NCBI GenBank assembly: GCA_026182355.1
Contig: JAPFBL010000001.1
Span: 2,046,001 to 2,110,000 of the forward strand
Direction: 5' to 3'
Source of the DNA: Hermatobates lingyangjiaoensis
Lineage: Eukaryota; Arthropoda; Insecta; Hemiptera; Hermatobatidae
Length of the DNA stretch: 64,000 nt
Position 1 is the stretch's first letter; every line of letters starts with the position of its first letter. The notes beneath the pieces were generated by a model. The model was given only the letters and a program-made list of their open reading frames with translations, was not told the DNA's origin and did no database searches. Below, piece after piece: positions 1-13,549 of this stretch. The position numbers and the translations under genes are program-made.

Positions 1-959
1 TTATTTACATTCATTAAATCATTTAATATTTCTTATTGTTCAAGAATTAGTTTTATACTGAAATAACAACTTGATTTAAGTATTGGACACCTGTCAACAA
101 GTCCTGAAAGTTAATAAGAAAAGCATTTTTGTTGTGGCAGCCACCGATTCATGAAGTAGTCAGATCAAAATGATCTTGATATGACATCCTTGTTATGAGT
201 GTCCAGGTATCGAGTAACACACTCAAGTCTCTGTTCTTACTTTAGAAATAAAGCGATAAGTTTATTATATACAATTTTTTAAATAAATAATTTTTTTTAC
301 TATTTTCAATGATAATACCCATATCAGTAATCAGATATATTCAAGAGGATATTCCCATTCATCTTCCACAAAAATAAAAAGTCTTCCACAAGCATTGCAT
401 TTCAACATAGCAAATTAAATTTAAAAAAAAAATAGCACAGGTCAAACAGGAAAAACAAGTAATCAGAGTTATTAATATTTTAAACTTTTTTGTCAAGTTT
501 GTTTCATGATTTAAACAAATAAAAACATGAAGGTCAATTACCCTGAAATGACTTTATGATAGTGGAGCAAGTTATCTGCTCTTCATCTAAATCTAATCTT
601 TTGTAATGACGAATTTCCTTTTAAATATATATAGTTTTAAACTGTTTTTGGGTATTATATCTGTTCTGTAACTGACATACTTAAAGTCAAAATTTTCTTA
701 ATCATCAATAAGAGGAATAGTAAAGGCAGGATAGTACTCAAAGCTAAAACAACCGTGCCAGTTTGCTGTGTTCCCTCCTTTTTGCTTCCTCATATCTGGT
801 AAACCAAAAGTTTGTAGCTGTAAGTGCGCTAATCTATAATGTTTTGTCTCTTTAGCTTATTATTTAACTTTTCTAAATATGCTATACTATCTAAATTATA
901 TCAACTATTGCAATATTGGATAAAAATTACAGTACAAAACCAAGTCTAATCTAAAAAAG

Positions 960-1200
960 CTATTCGATCAGAAACGGTTTTCTTTAGACTCTCCGAAGAA
1001 TGAAGGGGAGAAAGTTAAGCTTGAGGGGTGTGGTAAGAGTGGGGATCAAGGGGTAACATAAAAGGTTTTTAAAAGAGTAAGGGATAAGTAGAAAGTTAGA
1101 AAGGAGTAGATGACATTGTGCAGGAAATTATATTATGGTGAAGCAAACAGCTTTGAGCGGTGCTGCAGCTTAAGCTTTCATTGTGTTTGATATAGGATGC
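960..1200. promoter_or_regulatory. GC-raised, purine-rich island
   Basis: G-rich on the + strand (GAGGGGTGTGG, GGGGATCAAGGGG) in AT-rich surroundings. No coding frame. Weakest of the set. Confidence 0.2.
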
Positions 1201-1635
1201 TCCTAAAGTAAATTATAGTCAAAGAATAGATTATTTAATTAAGAAATAATTATTGTTTGAGAACATAAAACACTATTTCAATACCTCTATTTTTTTCTTT
1301 ATAATCGGTATCCAACTTGTGATGTACGCGACTTACGACGACCTGTCCTTATGACGGGTAATACTTCTTACTCGGTTTATTTAGTGGTTTACTGGTTTAA
1401 ATAGTTATCTTTCTCATAAAATAATCAACTAGACAGTCCATACTGAGTTATTTCTCAATATATATCTAAGAGCGTCCTTTCTAATGGTTTGACACTTAAA
1501 ACACTCTTATGTGTAAAATAGACATCTCAGGTTTCAAATGTTTTGTGTAACGTTAACTTATTAGCTATCAACAAATGAGAGATTCTCATCTTTTTAAACT
1601 GTGTTTTATTAATACAATTGCATTAACTAAGTCCT

Positions 1636-1639
<4 letters not shown>

Positions 1640-1677
<38 letters not shown>

Positions 1678-1713
1678 GAGAGAGAGAGAGAGAGAGAGAG
1701 TGAGAGAGAGAGA
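1640..1713 (+). repeat. (GA)n microsatellite
   Basis: About 74 bp of GA repeats with a few interruptions. Confidence 0.98.
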
Positions 1714-2569
1714 TGATAAGATTTTAAAACTGTCTTAAATACTGTTTTAAAACAATAAACTAAGATAAAAAGTTATTAAAAATCCATAAAACTGATAACA
1801 AAATTACAAATATCTTGTATATAATAATATTCAAAAGAGAAATTTGCTTCAAAATACACCAGAATGATATGTATCCTACAGTATAGGATCCTTAATTACA
1901 CGAGTTAGACCAAACCGACTTACGACGGCTCTGTCGAACCAAACCCGGTGCTAAGTCGTATACCACCTGTACACACTTAAATGCACGAAAATATTTATCA
2001 ATTACATTCCAATTAAATTATAGAAAATTTCACAAAAAAGTGTGTTATTTTGTATCAATGTTAAGAACAAATGTTATTTATTCAGACTTAATTTTGTAGA
2101 CGTATAGCGAAATATGTCCTGTAGGAAAGAAAAATATAGTTGTTTGGTATTTTCGGGCCAAAAAGTAATCAGCAAACCCTTCTTACCTGGTCAATAACCG
2201 ACTTTCTCGATGAAAATTTATTTTAATTTCATATTAAGTTAGCTTATTGACAACTACAGAAGAGAAATTAAGAAATATGTGACCTCGGCTATTCAATTCA
2301 TCTTGAATACTTGTCATAATATACACATTAGTTTTGAATTTAAAATTTCAAAAATTTCTTTAGTGATACAGTCTAATGAAAGAAAGCACGCTAGAAAATT
2401 AAACGTCATTTGAAATGCAACTATTTCTAACCGAGTGTAAGATCTTTTTTTTTTTTACCAAAAAATAACCATTATTTATAGAGTATATCTTATGTTTTAC
2501 TATACGATTATAATAAATAAAGTCGAATATAGTTGAAATTCCTAATTGTATGAGAGAGTATAACTTTCA

Positions 2570-2765
2570 AGAAGATGGGACATAAAGGCAGAATGTGGAC
2601 AATGTCGCCTCCTGGCAGACATTTGGCACTGCTATGCAGAAAAGCTGTTTTACGATGCTCTCACCTGTTCACTCTCTACTGCAAACAGTTATTACTCTCG
2701 GGTCGCGCCATCTCCCTCTTTACTACCTCATAAAATAAAGCGTCATTCATTTTCTCTTGAGGACC
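2570..2765. promoter_or_regulatory. Candidate conserved noncoding island
   Basis: Complex sequence with CACCTG (E-box) and GCGCCATCT (2705-2713), whose complement AGATGGCGC fits the insect CTCF core. No frame runs through it. Confidence 0.35.
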
Positions 2766-3599
2766 GCATTATAATCAAGTTATTGTGGGTTTTAGAGTAC
2801 TGAAAATAAAATCAAGTTTTATTAACCCATTTTGAAACTAATAACTTACATTTCGTCTAGAGTTACTTGCTTTAAAATAAATGCCAACAGTGTCTTTTAT
2901 AATTACAATCTCCTCAAAATATTAAAGCAAAGTTCCATTTTATTAGTTTTTCCATTGCTCATTTGGTTAGGTGTTAAATATATTGAAAACATGGTCTCTG
3001 GTAAGCAATGTTTCATTATTACGATAGCTTGCAAGAGTCAACAAAAACAAAGCTTTAAAAGTATTAAAACACCCTGTTTTAGGTTACTGAACATTTTTTG
3101 TTGTAATACTATTATTAGTGCTACTAGTAAACCAATCATACTCTATGAATATTAATACCACAAATCTAAAGAACTTCTACAAAGAAACTATAACATTCAA
3201 ACATCTCAAACTCATTTTTTCCTCAAGTCTGACATTATGTATATATATATATTTCATCGAATCATTAAAAAAGTAGTTTTAAATTAATATTCATTTGTAA
3301 AAAAAGATCAAATGTCATATTAAAAAAAATAAAAATTCAATGGGTTGTCAACGAATTCGTTATTATATTTACTGATGGTAAAGTTGAGTGTAGACCTCTC
3401 CAGATTTTTATTAATTAAATACAAGTATAAACATTTTGGTAACTATATATTTAACACTGCCGAAAAAGTTCTATGATGTATGTTGGTTGATATTTTTGTT
3501 GTGGGATGTGGTTTTTTCGGCTGTTAGGTGTAAGAGATGGCTGTATACAAACGAAAACCTGTTACCAAAGAAAATACTCCTTGAAGGAATAGGTTTCAG

Positions 3600-3800
3600 G
3601 TTATTGAGAAAGTTGAGATGGGCACAACGAATGCTGTGTAACACCTGCCGTTGTGTCCACGTGCTGTCTCCTGTATGAATATTAATGCGACCGACACTCC
3701 GGAGCCTTGACCCTCCTGTCCAGCTGGCAGCTTGGGTCCTCATTGGCTTTCTCTGGCCTTCACCATCTGCCACCCAATCGGCACAGCTCGTCTAATTTGA
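3600..3800. promoter_or_regulatory. Candidate enhancer island with four E-boxes
   Basis: E-boxes CACCTG (3642), CACGTG (3658), CAGCTG (3721) and CATCTG (3764) within 130 bp, then a homeodomain-like TAATTTGATAATCGAC. Opposing open frames (3436-3678, 3471-3773) have no recognisable domain and are taken as accidental. Confidence 0.4.
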
Positions 3801-4208
3801 TAATCGACTAACTAATATGTGAATACAATTGGAGATACTCACTTCACCTTTAGAAGAATAAAGCTAATATGCTTAAATGGTCAAAAATGAATAGCATGAA
3901 GAAAAGTATGAACTATCTTCGAGAGACTGCTTTAGCATTATAATATCATTTGTATTATTCCATCATATGTACTTACCATTACACAGTTTACGTGTTTTAT
4001 TTGTCCATACACTCATAACATTTTCTAAAAGTCAACTTGTTTAAATTTTTAAACCAACTGATTGACTTTGTTGTATGGTAAGATTTTGTAAAACATGTTT
4101 CTTTAGGAAAACATTTTTAAAGTTAACCAGCCTAAAATTATTAAAATATCGTTGAAAAGTGACAGATGCTAATTTGGATTAAGAACCAAACTTGAAGAAT
4201 GTTACAAA

Positions 4209-4690
4209 TGATATATAAGTTCAAGATTGATAGCTATGTAAGTAAGAGATAATGTAAGCATTACTGAGATCAATTCACTGTTAAACGTACTCACTTAAAC
4301 TAAGTACTAATAAATTTGAAGTGCGTACTAAACTTGGGTTCAGTTTGCACGTTTTGTTTGTTTCACGATTCCTTACAAAGTACGGGAATTTAATTGAAAT
4401 AATTATAATTTATTGGGATAACGATATGTAATAGTAAAATATATAAGTGCAAGATTTATAGTTATACAAATAAGAGATAATGTAGGCATTAATGATATCA
4501 ATTCATTAATATCACACGTACATTAAGACTCACACGTACGTGAGTACATGTTCAACGAACTCACATAAACCTCGTTTGGTAAGTACGTACCTTAGATTCA
4601 GTTTGAACGTTTTCTTTGGTTCAGAATATCTTAAAAAGTACGGGAATATAATTGAAGTAATTATAATTATAACGAGATGTAATAATTAAA
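4209..4690 (+). repeat. Tandem duplication of about 240 bp
   Basis: Copy 1 is about 4209-4438 and copy 2 about 4439-4690. Shared landmarks: AAGAGATAATGTA, GATCAATTCA versus TATCAATTCA, AAAGTACGGGAAT and AATTATAAT. The second copy carries an extra segment with ACGTAC repeats. Confidence 0.7.
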
Positions 4691-4869
4691 TATAAAGAGG
4701 AAAACATTACAAAATAATTAATATCAATAAGAACTTAGTGACGATGTGAAGTGACATGTATGTGGTATCCAGTTTATCTTGTGTTTTAATTTGACTGTTA
4801 AGGTCAGTTTGCCGTAGTTAAATAGTGCCGAGTTTGCAAGCCCCCAGTAGTTACATTAGCTTGTTTAGC

Positions 4870-5350
4870 TTGCTTGACAAAGGGGTTTATTCTGTAGGAT
4901 GGTAAGTGATGTTTAATTTATCGTAGTTTTGTTTGGGCGAAATGTTGAAGCAGGCCCATGAGGGAGCATAATTTAGGGTGGGAAACTTTGGGTTGCGAAT
5001 TAGTGTGTGAGAGTGTGGAGGAGTAATATGGTGGAATGGTGATGGTATCTGAGGAGGTGAATGAGCGTCAGGCCCTCTCTCCCTCTAAACAAAAACTACA
5101 GATTTACTGCCCCACACTCTTAACTATCAATGACTTATATTTCCTCTTCCAAGATAAAATCAATCCACTTATTTTTTTACCTTTTCTTCTCCGATAGAGA
5201 TCTGTTTGTGACATTTTGTCTTTAATAAATAAAGCCGATTCCAGGTTCATTCGCTAATGTATGGGTAATAACCCTGCGGGTTTAGAAAAGAATAAGTTAT
5301 CACAGATTTCCTCTCATCCTTCTTCGGTAGCTAATTGGTGTTCTCACTTT
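4870..5350. promoter_or_regulatory. Candidate regulatory island
   Basis: GC-raised stretch with GGCCCATGAGGGAGC and AGCGTCAGGCCCTC, and a second block at 5220-5340. Noncoding. Confidence 0.25.
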
Positions 5351-5759
5351 TTGCCTCATACATTCTCTTCTTAAATAATCCCTATTTCTTGATACATTTC
5401 CCAATATCCTAAACTCGTCTCAGTCACAGCTATTTGTTACGGTATTATAATAAATTAAAACAGCATAAACTTTATTTTTTTGAATCTTTTATTTATTGAC
5501 ATACCTATTTATGATCTGTTACTTTTATAATTTATTCAGCACTGTTAATATAGAGAAAGTAAAACTACTCAGTTATTGAGTAAAGTGAGTGATGATCATT
5601 GGGTTAACTTAACAACTTAAATATTAGGGTACAAATCCTCAATACATCACAAACAATTATCAGTACTAATTGTGCAGAAATGGTTATTTCAACTTTTTTC
5701 TGCCAATATGATGCAAATGTTAAACGCATTTCTTTTTAATACTCCTAACGGTGATAGAC

Positions 5760-5830
5760 GTTATATGGGTATCGTACATTATATTATACATTATATGGAT
5801 ATCGTACCATATATCGTACATTATATGGAA
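5760..5830 (+). repeat. Short imperfect tandem repeat
   Basis: Three to four units of ATCGTACATTATATGG with variation. The open frames through it (for example 5672-5881) owe their repetitive peptides to it. Confidence 0.7.
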
Positions 5831-6149
5831 ACTTTTTATCTATATTACGCAGGAATGTTCAGGACCAAAAGTTATGCGTAAAGTAAAAAATGACAAAAAA
5901 CTTTTATCAATGGTTTTGTTTCAATTAGACGTTTTGTTCTAAAAAAAAATTGACTTGGGGTTTTAGTGTTTTTTGCGATGAGCAACCATTAAACTGAAGG
6001 CTTGTTTTAGATGAGTAAATACTGCTTTTTGAAAAACTAATGTCATTTCACTATATTTTAGATAAATATGTTCGTATTAATTTGCTGATGTGTTAGATTT
6101 TTGAACGTACGAAGTAAAGTTTAGCTTGTTGCAATCTGAAAGAGCTTTC

Positions 6150-6510
6150 AAATGTTGTTAGATCTCGTTGCACGAGTTGGAGTATACTTACCGTCTCTAT
6201 TAGACAGTCCTCATTATCTACTTATCAAGGGGTCTGTTTCCTCGACTGCGGAACCATTTAGATTTCTATCTGTGTTCGACAAGCCACAATGGCTTGTTAC
6301 TCTGCTATTCATCTCGTCCATTATTGCTAATCACACGCTAGACATTTAGTCGTCCTCATAAACAACCCCAGCTCAATCTTTCAAATGACCCTGTCCTCGC
6401 ACACAACACCCACTCATTTCTGCCTCCCCCCCATTAGTTTTTGTTTAAACCATTGACAAACACTTGCCAGTGCAAAAGCTTTCAGTTATTAGCAGGCCGT
6501 GAAATTTACC
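6150..6510. promoter_or_regulatory. Candidate regulatory island
   Basis: Contains a perfect inverted repeat ACAAGCCA/TGGCTTGT (6279-6297) spanning a Sox-like ACAATGG, and a C-rich run at 6421-6435. The 65-codon frame has no domain. Confidence 0.33.
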
Positions 6511-7270
6511 AGACCAGAACATAAGCAACTTCATTTTCCAGCGAAACCCAAAAAAATTCGTGTCTTCAAGCACATTTGCATGCATAACTCATTTAGGCTT
6601 AGTGAATTTCTTGCATATTTATAATTCTTAATGTCTTCGATTAAGTTTTAATTGTACCTGTAGTGCTTAAACATACTGCAAGTGTTAATTATTTTGTTAA
6701 ACTATAACATGACAATTAAACTGAATTGCCTAAGAATATTTTCAATGAACGGGAATTATGATATTGCCTACAGATGGGTTAATCATAAGTAACTTCCCTG
6801 CCAGGTTGCGGTAAAGTAATTCACAATAAATTGCTATTTGATATTTTGTAATTTCAATTTTCAATTAAGAAAATGACATGACTTTTATTCATAAGTACCA
6901 TAAAAATCAGTAACTTGATATTGGGAACTATTTCAATTTGTACATTGTGAACACATATCTTACTTTTTCTAACTTTCTTCCTATATTAGACATAGTATTT
7001 CTCTCTTTTACATTCAAAACTGAAGATTTTTGCTACAAAACATATGTTGTACACTGAAAATATATGTACAACATTGAAACTTATTTCAAAGCAAACATGT
7101 AAATTGATGAAGGACGATGGCTGATTACAAAGAAAATTAGAATTTTATTAAAAGGAAAATTGACAACAAATACAAAGATTATAATGTATGAAACTCCTTG
7201 GGCGTAATGTAGTCATATTAGTATTTCAAATATTTCATATTTACTGTACAATTTCAAAGCGACAATAAAA

Positions 7271-7300
7271 ATGGCCAGCCGTGTGGCTCAACGGCATGCC
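7271..7300 (+). mobile_element. Possible SINE head fragment
   Basis: GGCCAGCCGTGTGGCTCAAC resembles the tRNA-like head seen at 63906-63880 (A-box-like TGGCTCAACGGC). No body follows. Weak. Confidence 0.25.
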
Positions 7301-7819
7301 AATCAACATTAATAGTGAATTTAGAGAATTAGTGGGTTAATAATAATTCCGGATGTATTATCTTTAAAATTATATAAGTAAGTTAAGTCTATTAGTTACT
7401 GGAAAGAACGAAAAAGGTATAATTTGTTAAGTCATATTGTTAGTAATTTAATGATGATTAAGCAATTATTATAAAATTATTGAATGTTAAAGGTAGATTA
7501 ATGGAGAGAAAGGTCAATACCATAAGTTTAATTTTAGGGGCTAAAAATTACCGATAAACATCTTTGCAGATTTTTTTAACTTTATGGCCTACAATTTTAC
7601 TTATCCAACTGTGCCAAAGGTTGTATTTTTTTGTTCTTTTTTCTTCAGATAAAGTTACTGGCCTGCCTGTTAAGTGAAAGTGGAAGACACATTGCTAATT
7701 TTAACGAATTCTTCTTCAAAGAAATACATGCTATATTTCATTATTACAACATCTGAAATAAGACAGTTATACAAGTTGAAGGTTGCTGTGGTAGTTGACT
7801 TTGTTTATCTGGTCAGATG

Positions 7820-8510
7820 AGTGTGCAACCTACTTTGCATTCTAAGGGGACTTCATGACTCCCGAACTTGTCTGAAGTGACGCCGTTGATGCACTATGTT
7901 TGTATCTTTATTGAACCATTGATGTAACACTGCCTGTCATATCGTTGAAACAGTGTAAATCCAGAGGGATTTAGCATCAATGTGACTAATCCTCGAGTGT
8001 ATGGCAAGTAAATGGAATATAAAAGAGTGTTGGGGGCTATCTCGGGTGACTTTGATAGGGAGAGTGCTTTTGCCAGCCTGCCATCCATCAAGTCTGCCCC
8101 CTGGGGTCCACCGCCCCATAAATATGAACCCCTAACCACCATTAATCAAAATCCACCCCACCCACCGCCCTATATTGCATCACACCCCGCCCTATTATCA
8201 ATTTGGCTTGTGCATTTAATTTTCCTATTAACGTCCGGCACTGGTGGTTCCTAATTGCCGATTGGAGAGAAGGTGGTGCTAACGAAGTAAGGGGTAATGA
8301 GGCATGATCGCGCTAGTTAAAGACCTTTCCGTCATTACTGAACCGGCAAACTACCTGTCTTGCCTCGCCCAGTCTTACACAATTGCCCTCATCTTGTTCT
8401 CATTGCTGCTTTCCCTGTAATCATCTGTAAACAAAGAAAACCAAAGAAATCCACCTTTCTTGACCCCAACATCTCTCTAAACTAGACAAGCTATCCTGAG
8501 AAACACCCTC
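7820..8510. promoter_or_regulatory. Large candidate regulatory island
   Basis: The longest GC-raised block in the first 15 kb, C-rich on the + strand (CCACCGCCC, CCACCCCACCC), with homeodomain-like cores (ATTAATCAAAA, TTTAATTTTCC) and Runx-like AACCACC. Overlapping frames on both strands (7894-8254) contradict each other and carry no domain. Confidence 0.4.
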
Positions 8511-10179
8511 TGAACTCCATTAAATTAAAAAAGAAACTCCTGTAATTTAATAGATCATGCTATGAATTTGGTAAACGTCAACAAGTACTTATGGTGCAAG
8601 TTTATTAAGTTATTAAAATATTTTGGTAAATAATAATCAAAAAATTAAAATTGATTACTTGTTGAATATTATTCTACTACTAACTCTGAAATAATTAATT
8701 GCCATCTGATTGTTTTTCCATCAAGACTTCGACTTATCTTTTATTTAATGTTCTATGAAAAACATATTTATCTCGTTTTCATATTTTAATGAATGACTCA
8801 TCTAATTATAACCGTTTTAATTTTTTTTTCAATCAAATTACCTTAAGAGAAAATTTAATGGTGGTTTTGTTGTATATTTTGTAGCAATATAGAGCAGATT
8901 CAGTCACCATACTGAATTTTCTCTCGTCGAGGGTGAGAAACTATGATCAAAAAGGATTGTATGACAACGTGAATTAGCAGAGAAGTTTGTATCATGGTCA
9001 GTACGCAATGCTGGTAAACCTATCTTTTACTTGCAGCAACATTTCCCGTTTCGTGGATTTTGTGAAAGGCAGTTTTATGTCACAAATCATATGGTTCGCT
9101 TATTTTACCACAGTAAGGTTCCACGACTTTATAGCTTTTACCCAAAGGCAAGGCCGTCAGTATTTTGATGATTTATACGTGATTACAACCGTTCTGGTCC
9201 TCGCCTGCTGCGACGTTCAGTTAACACTGATAGTGTTCAGTGGGCATTTTTTACATACTGTGCAACAGTTTTATTACGTTGCAATCTGAAAGATTTTTCC
9301 AAGTGTTTCATCAGCACGTCTTTATTTTACGATCACATTGTAATTACTTTATCAGCTCTCAAAAGCCTCGATCGGATTTCTTTTAGATAATCTATCTGAA
9401 GGATTGAAACAAATAGAATATAATAATACTAACTTTGTTACGACTTATATTAGATTACAGTGACTTGAACTAAAGAGAAATAAAATGTAATAGTTCTTCA
9501 GTTACACTTATTTCTTGTTGCAACTTCTAATTAAAAATTCACTGTTATAACATTATTTTGCATGCATTTAATGATTGTCCATTGTTTACTTATCTTCAGT
9601 TTGATCGTCTCTTCTTGATTTACAGTTGATTGTACTTTGATTCACTCTGGCGGACTGCGACCAAAGTCGGAGTAGGATGTAATTATTATATGTAGATTAT
9701 TGTGAGAAGTATGAATTAGTGCATTGTAGATGATTGCTATTATAATTGTGATTGCTATTATTTTTTTCAAGTTTATATAAAAATATTTTTTAAGATACTG
9801 CAAGCATCGTAACAAGTTGATTGTTCTATACGGGAACTAACAACTATTGACTTACCATATTCACCAGATCTTTGAGTTGGTCGACTTGAGAGTGCTGCTC
9901 TGTTTGAACCATTTATCTTTAGATGAGAACATGCACACAATTATCCCACATGAAATACTTCTGGTCATATTCCAATTTGAACTAATAACAGTCGCTATTT
10001 AAAATTAATTAGAATAAGCATTTTATAGCATGGTTTTTCAGTTTTACCAGCTAAAAATTATTTACAACCATATTATAACAAAGAAAAATTTGTTTTCCTG
10101 ACTATTGTTAAAATTTAGGTCTAATAAATTATAGATATAGGAACTATATTATTTTAACACCGTGTTAGTTAAGAAGACG

Positions 10180-10330
10180 CGATTTCTGTGATGAAATATG
10201 AATGGAGGACGTAAGAGGAGTGATCGGAATACAACGGCAGAGAGACTCTACAAGAGGTGTAACGGATTGCACCTCTGGGGAACATCACCGAAACAGCCTC
10301 AACTACTTCCAACTTAGTCACTCCTTTAAA
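10180..10330. promoter_or_regulatory. Small regulatory-like island
   Basis: Short complex block with an inverted repeat AGAGGTG/CACCTCT (10253-10276). Confidence 0.27.
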
Positions 10331-10689
10331 CATCACTCTTAACTATTATTTCGTCATAAAGAAAGTCAAATCCCTACTTTAGAAGATTTTTTTTAATATT
10401 TTACCATTAGATAGAAAAAACCATAATATTTATCATATTTAATACTTTGATGCAAATATTATTACCATTTTTAAGTGTTTTTTGTAATTTTAGTATCCAT
10501 TTTTTTTAATATAACTTCAACAATTATGAATATTTTTGCATGGTATTAAATTAAGTGTTGTAGACTTTTATATCAAAGAAATTGATTAGTTTTAATAATT
10601 GATTTTGTTTTAGAAAAGTAGTAATGCTACTTAAATGAACAGTCAAGTAGTTCTGGAGGTATGAAATTCTTTTCGAAGCAAGGTTGTCC

Positions 10690-11050
10690 TAGTTTTTTTT
10701 TCACTCCTCCTGATGGCTGTTTCCATATGCTGTAACTCGGGCTTACTCTTTGCAGCAGTCACTGAGTCCTCCTTGTTCCAAGTGTCAGTACATCAGGTGG
10801 TGATTCGCGTGTGTGCCACTCTATGTGAGAAGCAGTATCGTCTTAATTAAATTCTATTAGAGACCCACACGCTGGATAACATCGGCTCGCATGGGACCAA
10901 CGCATTACTCAACTGCACCTCCTCTCTACCATTATTTAATATATTTACCAAACATGTCTCTGCTAGCCCCATAAAACATAAACCTTTATCCTCCAGATCG
11001 CATATTTTAATGCCATTACCTCTTGCCTTTCCTCTTTACTATCCCTTTTT
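10690..11050. promoter_or_regulatory. Candidate regulatory island
   Basis: GC-raised block with an E-box CAGGTG (about 10794) and homeodomain-like CTTAATTAAA (about 10842). No domain-bearing frame. Confidence 0.32.
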
Positions 11051-12418
11051 ATTCTCTATCCTAAATCAAATTCCCAAGACAGATTTCCGACCAGAATTAA
11101 TATTCTCTATATATTATATATCTCTATACTAATATAGATACTACATCATAACGGTAATATATCAAACCGGTCAACTGGTTAAAGAACTCCATGAAATATA
11201 TCTTTCACTGGACCGGATAGCCTTGTATTCCAATCAGTCCCTCCTGGGGATGATTTCTCACTACTTATTGTACTTTCCTGCAGTTAGAGAGATTGATATT
11301 CTCGTTAGCTAAAATTCAAGTTTAACCTTCAAGTTAAACTGCATAACAGCACGTTGTCTTGCAAATAAAAACTAATTTATTTTAAATAACAAAAGCTAAG
11401 AATATTCAGTCTGGGATTTGTTACTTTCGAATTTTAACTAAACTCGTATATACTTTTCGTGGCGTGCAATATCTTTACGGCCGAGAATGGGACGTAAATA
11501 GTAAGAAAAATATAAAAATAATAATTATTTTGTACTATCTTTAATATTTTATGGATTTTAAAGGATATGAAACTTGAAACTAGTTGTGAAAAAGTTATCT
11601 GAAAGTAGAACTTATATATTTATTTTTTTTTTTCTTAATTGAAATTTGTGCTATTATTTACAGAGCGAAATATACTCTTGTTTGTCATTCCACAATTTCA
11701 TACGATTCTAGTTTACACATCTCTATTACAACTATTTCATTGTTTTGTAATTTTCTTTCAAAGTTTGGTAATAAAATACGTATTCAAATTATGTAAATGA
11801 AAAATACACAAAAATAAGACTTTTTTATTGGGGAATTTTTGTTTGTTTGTCAGTTTTATCATCAACAGTGCTTTAAGAGAAGCTTGTTTCATTTATTTAT
11901 ATAAAAAAGGTAAAAAGTAATTTCTATATTAATAATTTTATAAAGGAAGTTAAGCTACATAAAATAAATCCTGATAAAAATTCTTCTAGTATACATGATA
12001 CTACCAAAAATCATTCAGAAATAAATTATAGGAAGGAGGAAGTAATCAAGACAGAGAGCTCAAAATAAAGATATTACTGACATTTTTTCTTCTTCAAAAT
12101 AGCTGAAAAGAAATTAAAGAGATCTATTGATTTTAAAATTAATCTCAGCTTTATCTCAAATTTATGAAATTGAAGTACTCTCTTGTCGCTGTCACAAGCC
12201 CGATAATGAAAGATGTAGAAAATAGTAATAGGTCTGTATGACGCATGTAGTGAATTATTATGTGTACCTAAGTGAAAGAAAAAGTATATTTTACTTCATA
12301 TATATCGCGTAATGTAATTGGTATTAAAATAAATTGCTAAGAAGAAGTGAGAGGTTTCACAGGACAATCTCCTAGATTTCTGACAAAGTATTCCAGAGTC
12401 TCACATTGAATTTTCTTG

Positions 12419-12420
<2 letters not shown>

Positions 12421-12455
<35 letters not shown>
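12421..12455. repeat. (TA)n microsatellite
   Basis: Pure TA run with no palindromic element attached. Confidence 0.98.
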
Positions 12456-12456
<1 letters not shown>

Positions 12457-12751
12457 CCCGTCACTTTTAACTGTTTACTTCAAGAGGGGAAAATGAAGAA
12501 GTTTTGGGTGAATATATCGGGGTTTATTATGGAAGATGGTTGAGTACTTCTAATTAACTGCTCCTCGTAAAAGAACATAAACAGCCTTGACCTATACTTT
12601 GGTTATATATTTCAGTGGTGAGATCAATAGTCATATATGTTTATAGTGTGGTATCAGAATGTCAAAGAAAAAATAACCTACCGGTCTTTACTAAACCAAA
12701 AGACAAGCTTGTTGTAGTGTAACAAGAGGTGAGTTATGTGTCCTATTAGAA

Positions 12752-12903
12752 GGATCCTGGTATCTCAGTGGCTTATGACGGCTTCTGGACTAGTAGACCT
12801 GGGGTTTGATACTCACCGTGGTCTTATGTATTTACACGGGAGGTGAAAACGTCTGAGGAAATCATCCATCGGTGAGGACGTTAAACCATCGATACCCAGC
12901 CTA
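12752..12903 (+). mobile_element. tRNA-headed SINE
   Basis: The head resembles a tRNA with an A-box-like TATCTCAGTGGCTTA and a B-box-like GGGTTTGATACTC. The body follows with ATTTACACGGGAGGTGAA and then GAGGACGTTAAACC. That last motif recurs in the elements at 52105-52304 and 63683-63906. Confidence 0.6.
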
Positions 12904-13549
12904 TTTCATATCAGGTTTCCATTAAAAAACCCTATTCTAATTATACTTGAGCGAGGCAAAATTTAAGACTTTCAGTATACAATGTTATTTTTGGGGTATC
13001 AGCAAGGGCGAATATTAGTCTGTGGGTCCCCTCTCTTGGGATAGCCACTGTAGCCTATCCTAACCTTTATGCTCTTATCGTCAATAAAAAAACTGTTGAA
13101 TTTATCTCTGCAACAATTATTCACTATTTGGAGACCAGATTTAGTGAATCTAGAGTGGTCAGCACTCAACTTTTTTAGTTTAATCAATTTAGTTTTGGTT
13201 TTAATATCTCTCACATGTATTGGTTTCAGGTATGATTTCCAGACATTTAAACCTCTTAAAAGTGATTACCTGGTATTAACATATAATGTGTTCAGAGCTT
13301 TTTGGTTCTTATATACAAAGTCTACGTTCTTCGTGTAATGTTAATTACAGATGGCAGAACTGTTAGCTAAAATGAGAATATAAAGTTAGATACTCTACAT
13401 ATATTTCTATATCCTTCGTTTGTGGAATTATAATTTTCTTTGCAAATTCAGTTGGATTGAACTTATTGAAATAAGTTAACCCTGGTTCTTTTAACCAACT
13501 TTCTCTAATTTCCTTTTATTTATTAATTGTATTCTTGAGACCTCTAGCG

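Noticed and set aside
7894..8254. Overlapping open frames on both strands
   Set aside because: They contradict each other, contain no domain, and lie in a GC-raised island where stops are rarer.
8987..9289. 100-codon frame with hydrophobic stretches
   Set aside because: AT-driven Phe/Val/Leu content, no conserved motif.
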